A program made the position numbers and the translations under genes. From contig CAZJPS010000006.1 in the NCBI GenBank assembly GCA_964548055.1, forward strand, positions 1 through 33,484: 33,484 nucleotides of DNA, written 5' to 3'. This DNA is from CAZJPS01 sp964548055 (GTDB lineage: Bacteria; Patescibacteriota; Gracilibacteria; Peribacterales; Peribacteraceae). This document shows positions 33,172 through 33,484 of this stretch, one piece after another; position 1 is the first letter of the stretch; the number at the start of each line of letters is the position of its first letter. Below the pieces are notes generated by a model. It had not been told where the DNA came from. It searched no databases and was given only the letters and a program-made list of their open reading frames with translations.

Positions 33172-33198
33172 GCAGCACTCGAGCCTAAAGAGTGCTAT
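33172..33198 (+). promoter_or_regulatory. CIRCE operator of hrcA
   Basis: GCAGCACTC, nine bases and GAGTGCTAT match the CIRCE inverted repeat (TTAGCACTC-N9-GAGTGCTAA) in its core. It overlaps the first bases of the -10 box TATAAT (33196-33201), so HrcA bound here would block RNA polymerase directly. The -10 ends six bases before the hrcA ATG. Confidence 0.93.
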
Positions 33199-33207
33199 AA
33201 TAGGAGC

Positions 33208-33484
33208 ATGGACGAACGGCAAAGTAAACTATTGGCAGCCATTATCGATCAGTTCATTCTGACAGCCCTTCCCGTTGGAAGTAAGAAGCTTCTGGAATCA
33301 GGTGATTTTACGCTGTCTTCGGCAACCATTCGTGCAGAGATGAGTGCGCTCGAAGAGCAGGGATTTTTGGGGCAGCCACATATTTCGGCAGGTCGTATTC
33401 CAACTGCAAAGGGCTACCGGATGTATGTAACACAGTTCATGAAGCCAACCGCGCACGAAAAAGCTGTGCGCAAGAAATTTGATA
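33208..33484 (+). CDS. hrcA: Heat-inducible transcription repressor HrcA, 3' end outside window
   Basis: HrcA represses chaperone genes by binding CIRCE and is released under heat stress. The first 92 codons are visible. They form the N-terminal winged-helix domain: RQSKLLAAIIDQFILTALPV, VGSKKLLESGDFTLSSATIR, AEMSALEEQGFLGQPHISAG and RIPTAKGYRMYV, all hallmark HrcA blocks. The upstream CIRCE supports autoregulation. grpE/dnaK/dnaJ may follow outside the window. The start is the ATG at 33208, with AGGAGC in the six-base gap from TATAAT. Confidence 0.96.
   Translation, partial: MDERQSKLLAAIIDQFILTALPVGSKKLLESGDFTLSSATIRAEMSALEEQGFLGQPHISAGRIPTAKGYRMYVTQFMKPTAHEKAVRKKFD

Noticed and set aside
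1..33484. Genome-wide reassignment of UGA to glycine, as in Gracilibacteria
   Set aside because: With frequent UGA-Gly codons the long genes would appear broken under the standard code. They are all continuous, so UGA is avoided rather than freely used.

Overview
The window looks like part of a small-genome bacterium of the Candidate Phyla Radiation (Patescibacteria), most likely a Peregrinibacteria/Peribacteria-type lineage. This is an inference from mid-range GC, short intergenic spaces rich in hairpins, almost no Shine-Dalgarno signals, single-copy housekeeping genes mixed with lineage-specific membrane and secreted proteins, and a pair of archaeal-type PurP proteins. No phage, transposase or CRISPR array is visible.

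Layout. 1-1145 (minus): rplL (cut by the window edge) and rplJ behind a structured L10-binding leader. 1364-3250 (plus): a Rel/SpoT-type alarmone synthetase whose hydrolase centre has decayed. 3355-6996 (minus): trigger factor, SecF and a membrane-anchored protein of unknown function. 6997-8067 has no credible protein gene; it holds a GC-rich, hairpin-rich stretch ending in a good terminator, probably an unidentified structured RNA of about 0.6 kb. 8068-13652 (minus): a TPR protein, a small unknown protein, a PfkB-family sugar/nucleoside kinase and an 800-residue surface protein. 13797-15559 (plus): a lipoprotein, a small membrane protein and a membrane-anchored unknown, with tRNA-Cys on the other strand between them. 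15749-18084 (plus): two tandem PurP-family ATP-grasp proteins. 18148-18432 (minus): a tiny secreted Asn/Ser-rich protein. 18679-19888: two unknown genes bracketed by tRNA-Ala and a copy of its 3' end. 20035-23934 (minus): two unknown proteins, thioredoxin, glucose-6-phosphate isomerase and RuvA. 24139-25422 (plus): an EnvC-like M23 peptidase. 25544-26215 (minus): RsmI. 26387-33484 (plus): GyrA, ribosomal protein bL31, two large secreted surface proteins (one with SLH domains) and the start of hrcA behind a CIRCE operator.

Window-wide patterns. (1) None of 27 complete, confidently bounded genes ends in TGA; all end in TAA or TAG. The only candidate TGA stop lies in frame just before a conserved-looking Cys-Pro-x-Cys motif. 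(2) At many genes a good -10 box ends only 4-10 bases before the start codon, so mRNAs should be leaderless or nearly so. (3) Intergenic spaces are filled by several families of word-like inverted repeats that occur in convergent, co-directional and divergent contexts alike.

All calls come from reading the sequence by eye. No database search or folding program was run, so family names rest on recognised motifs.
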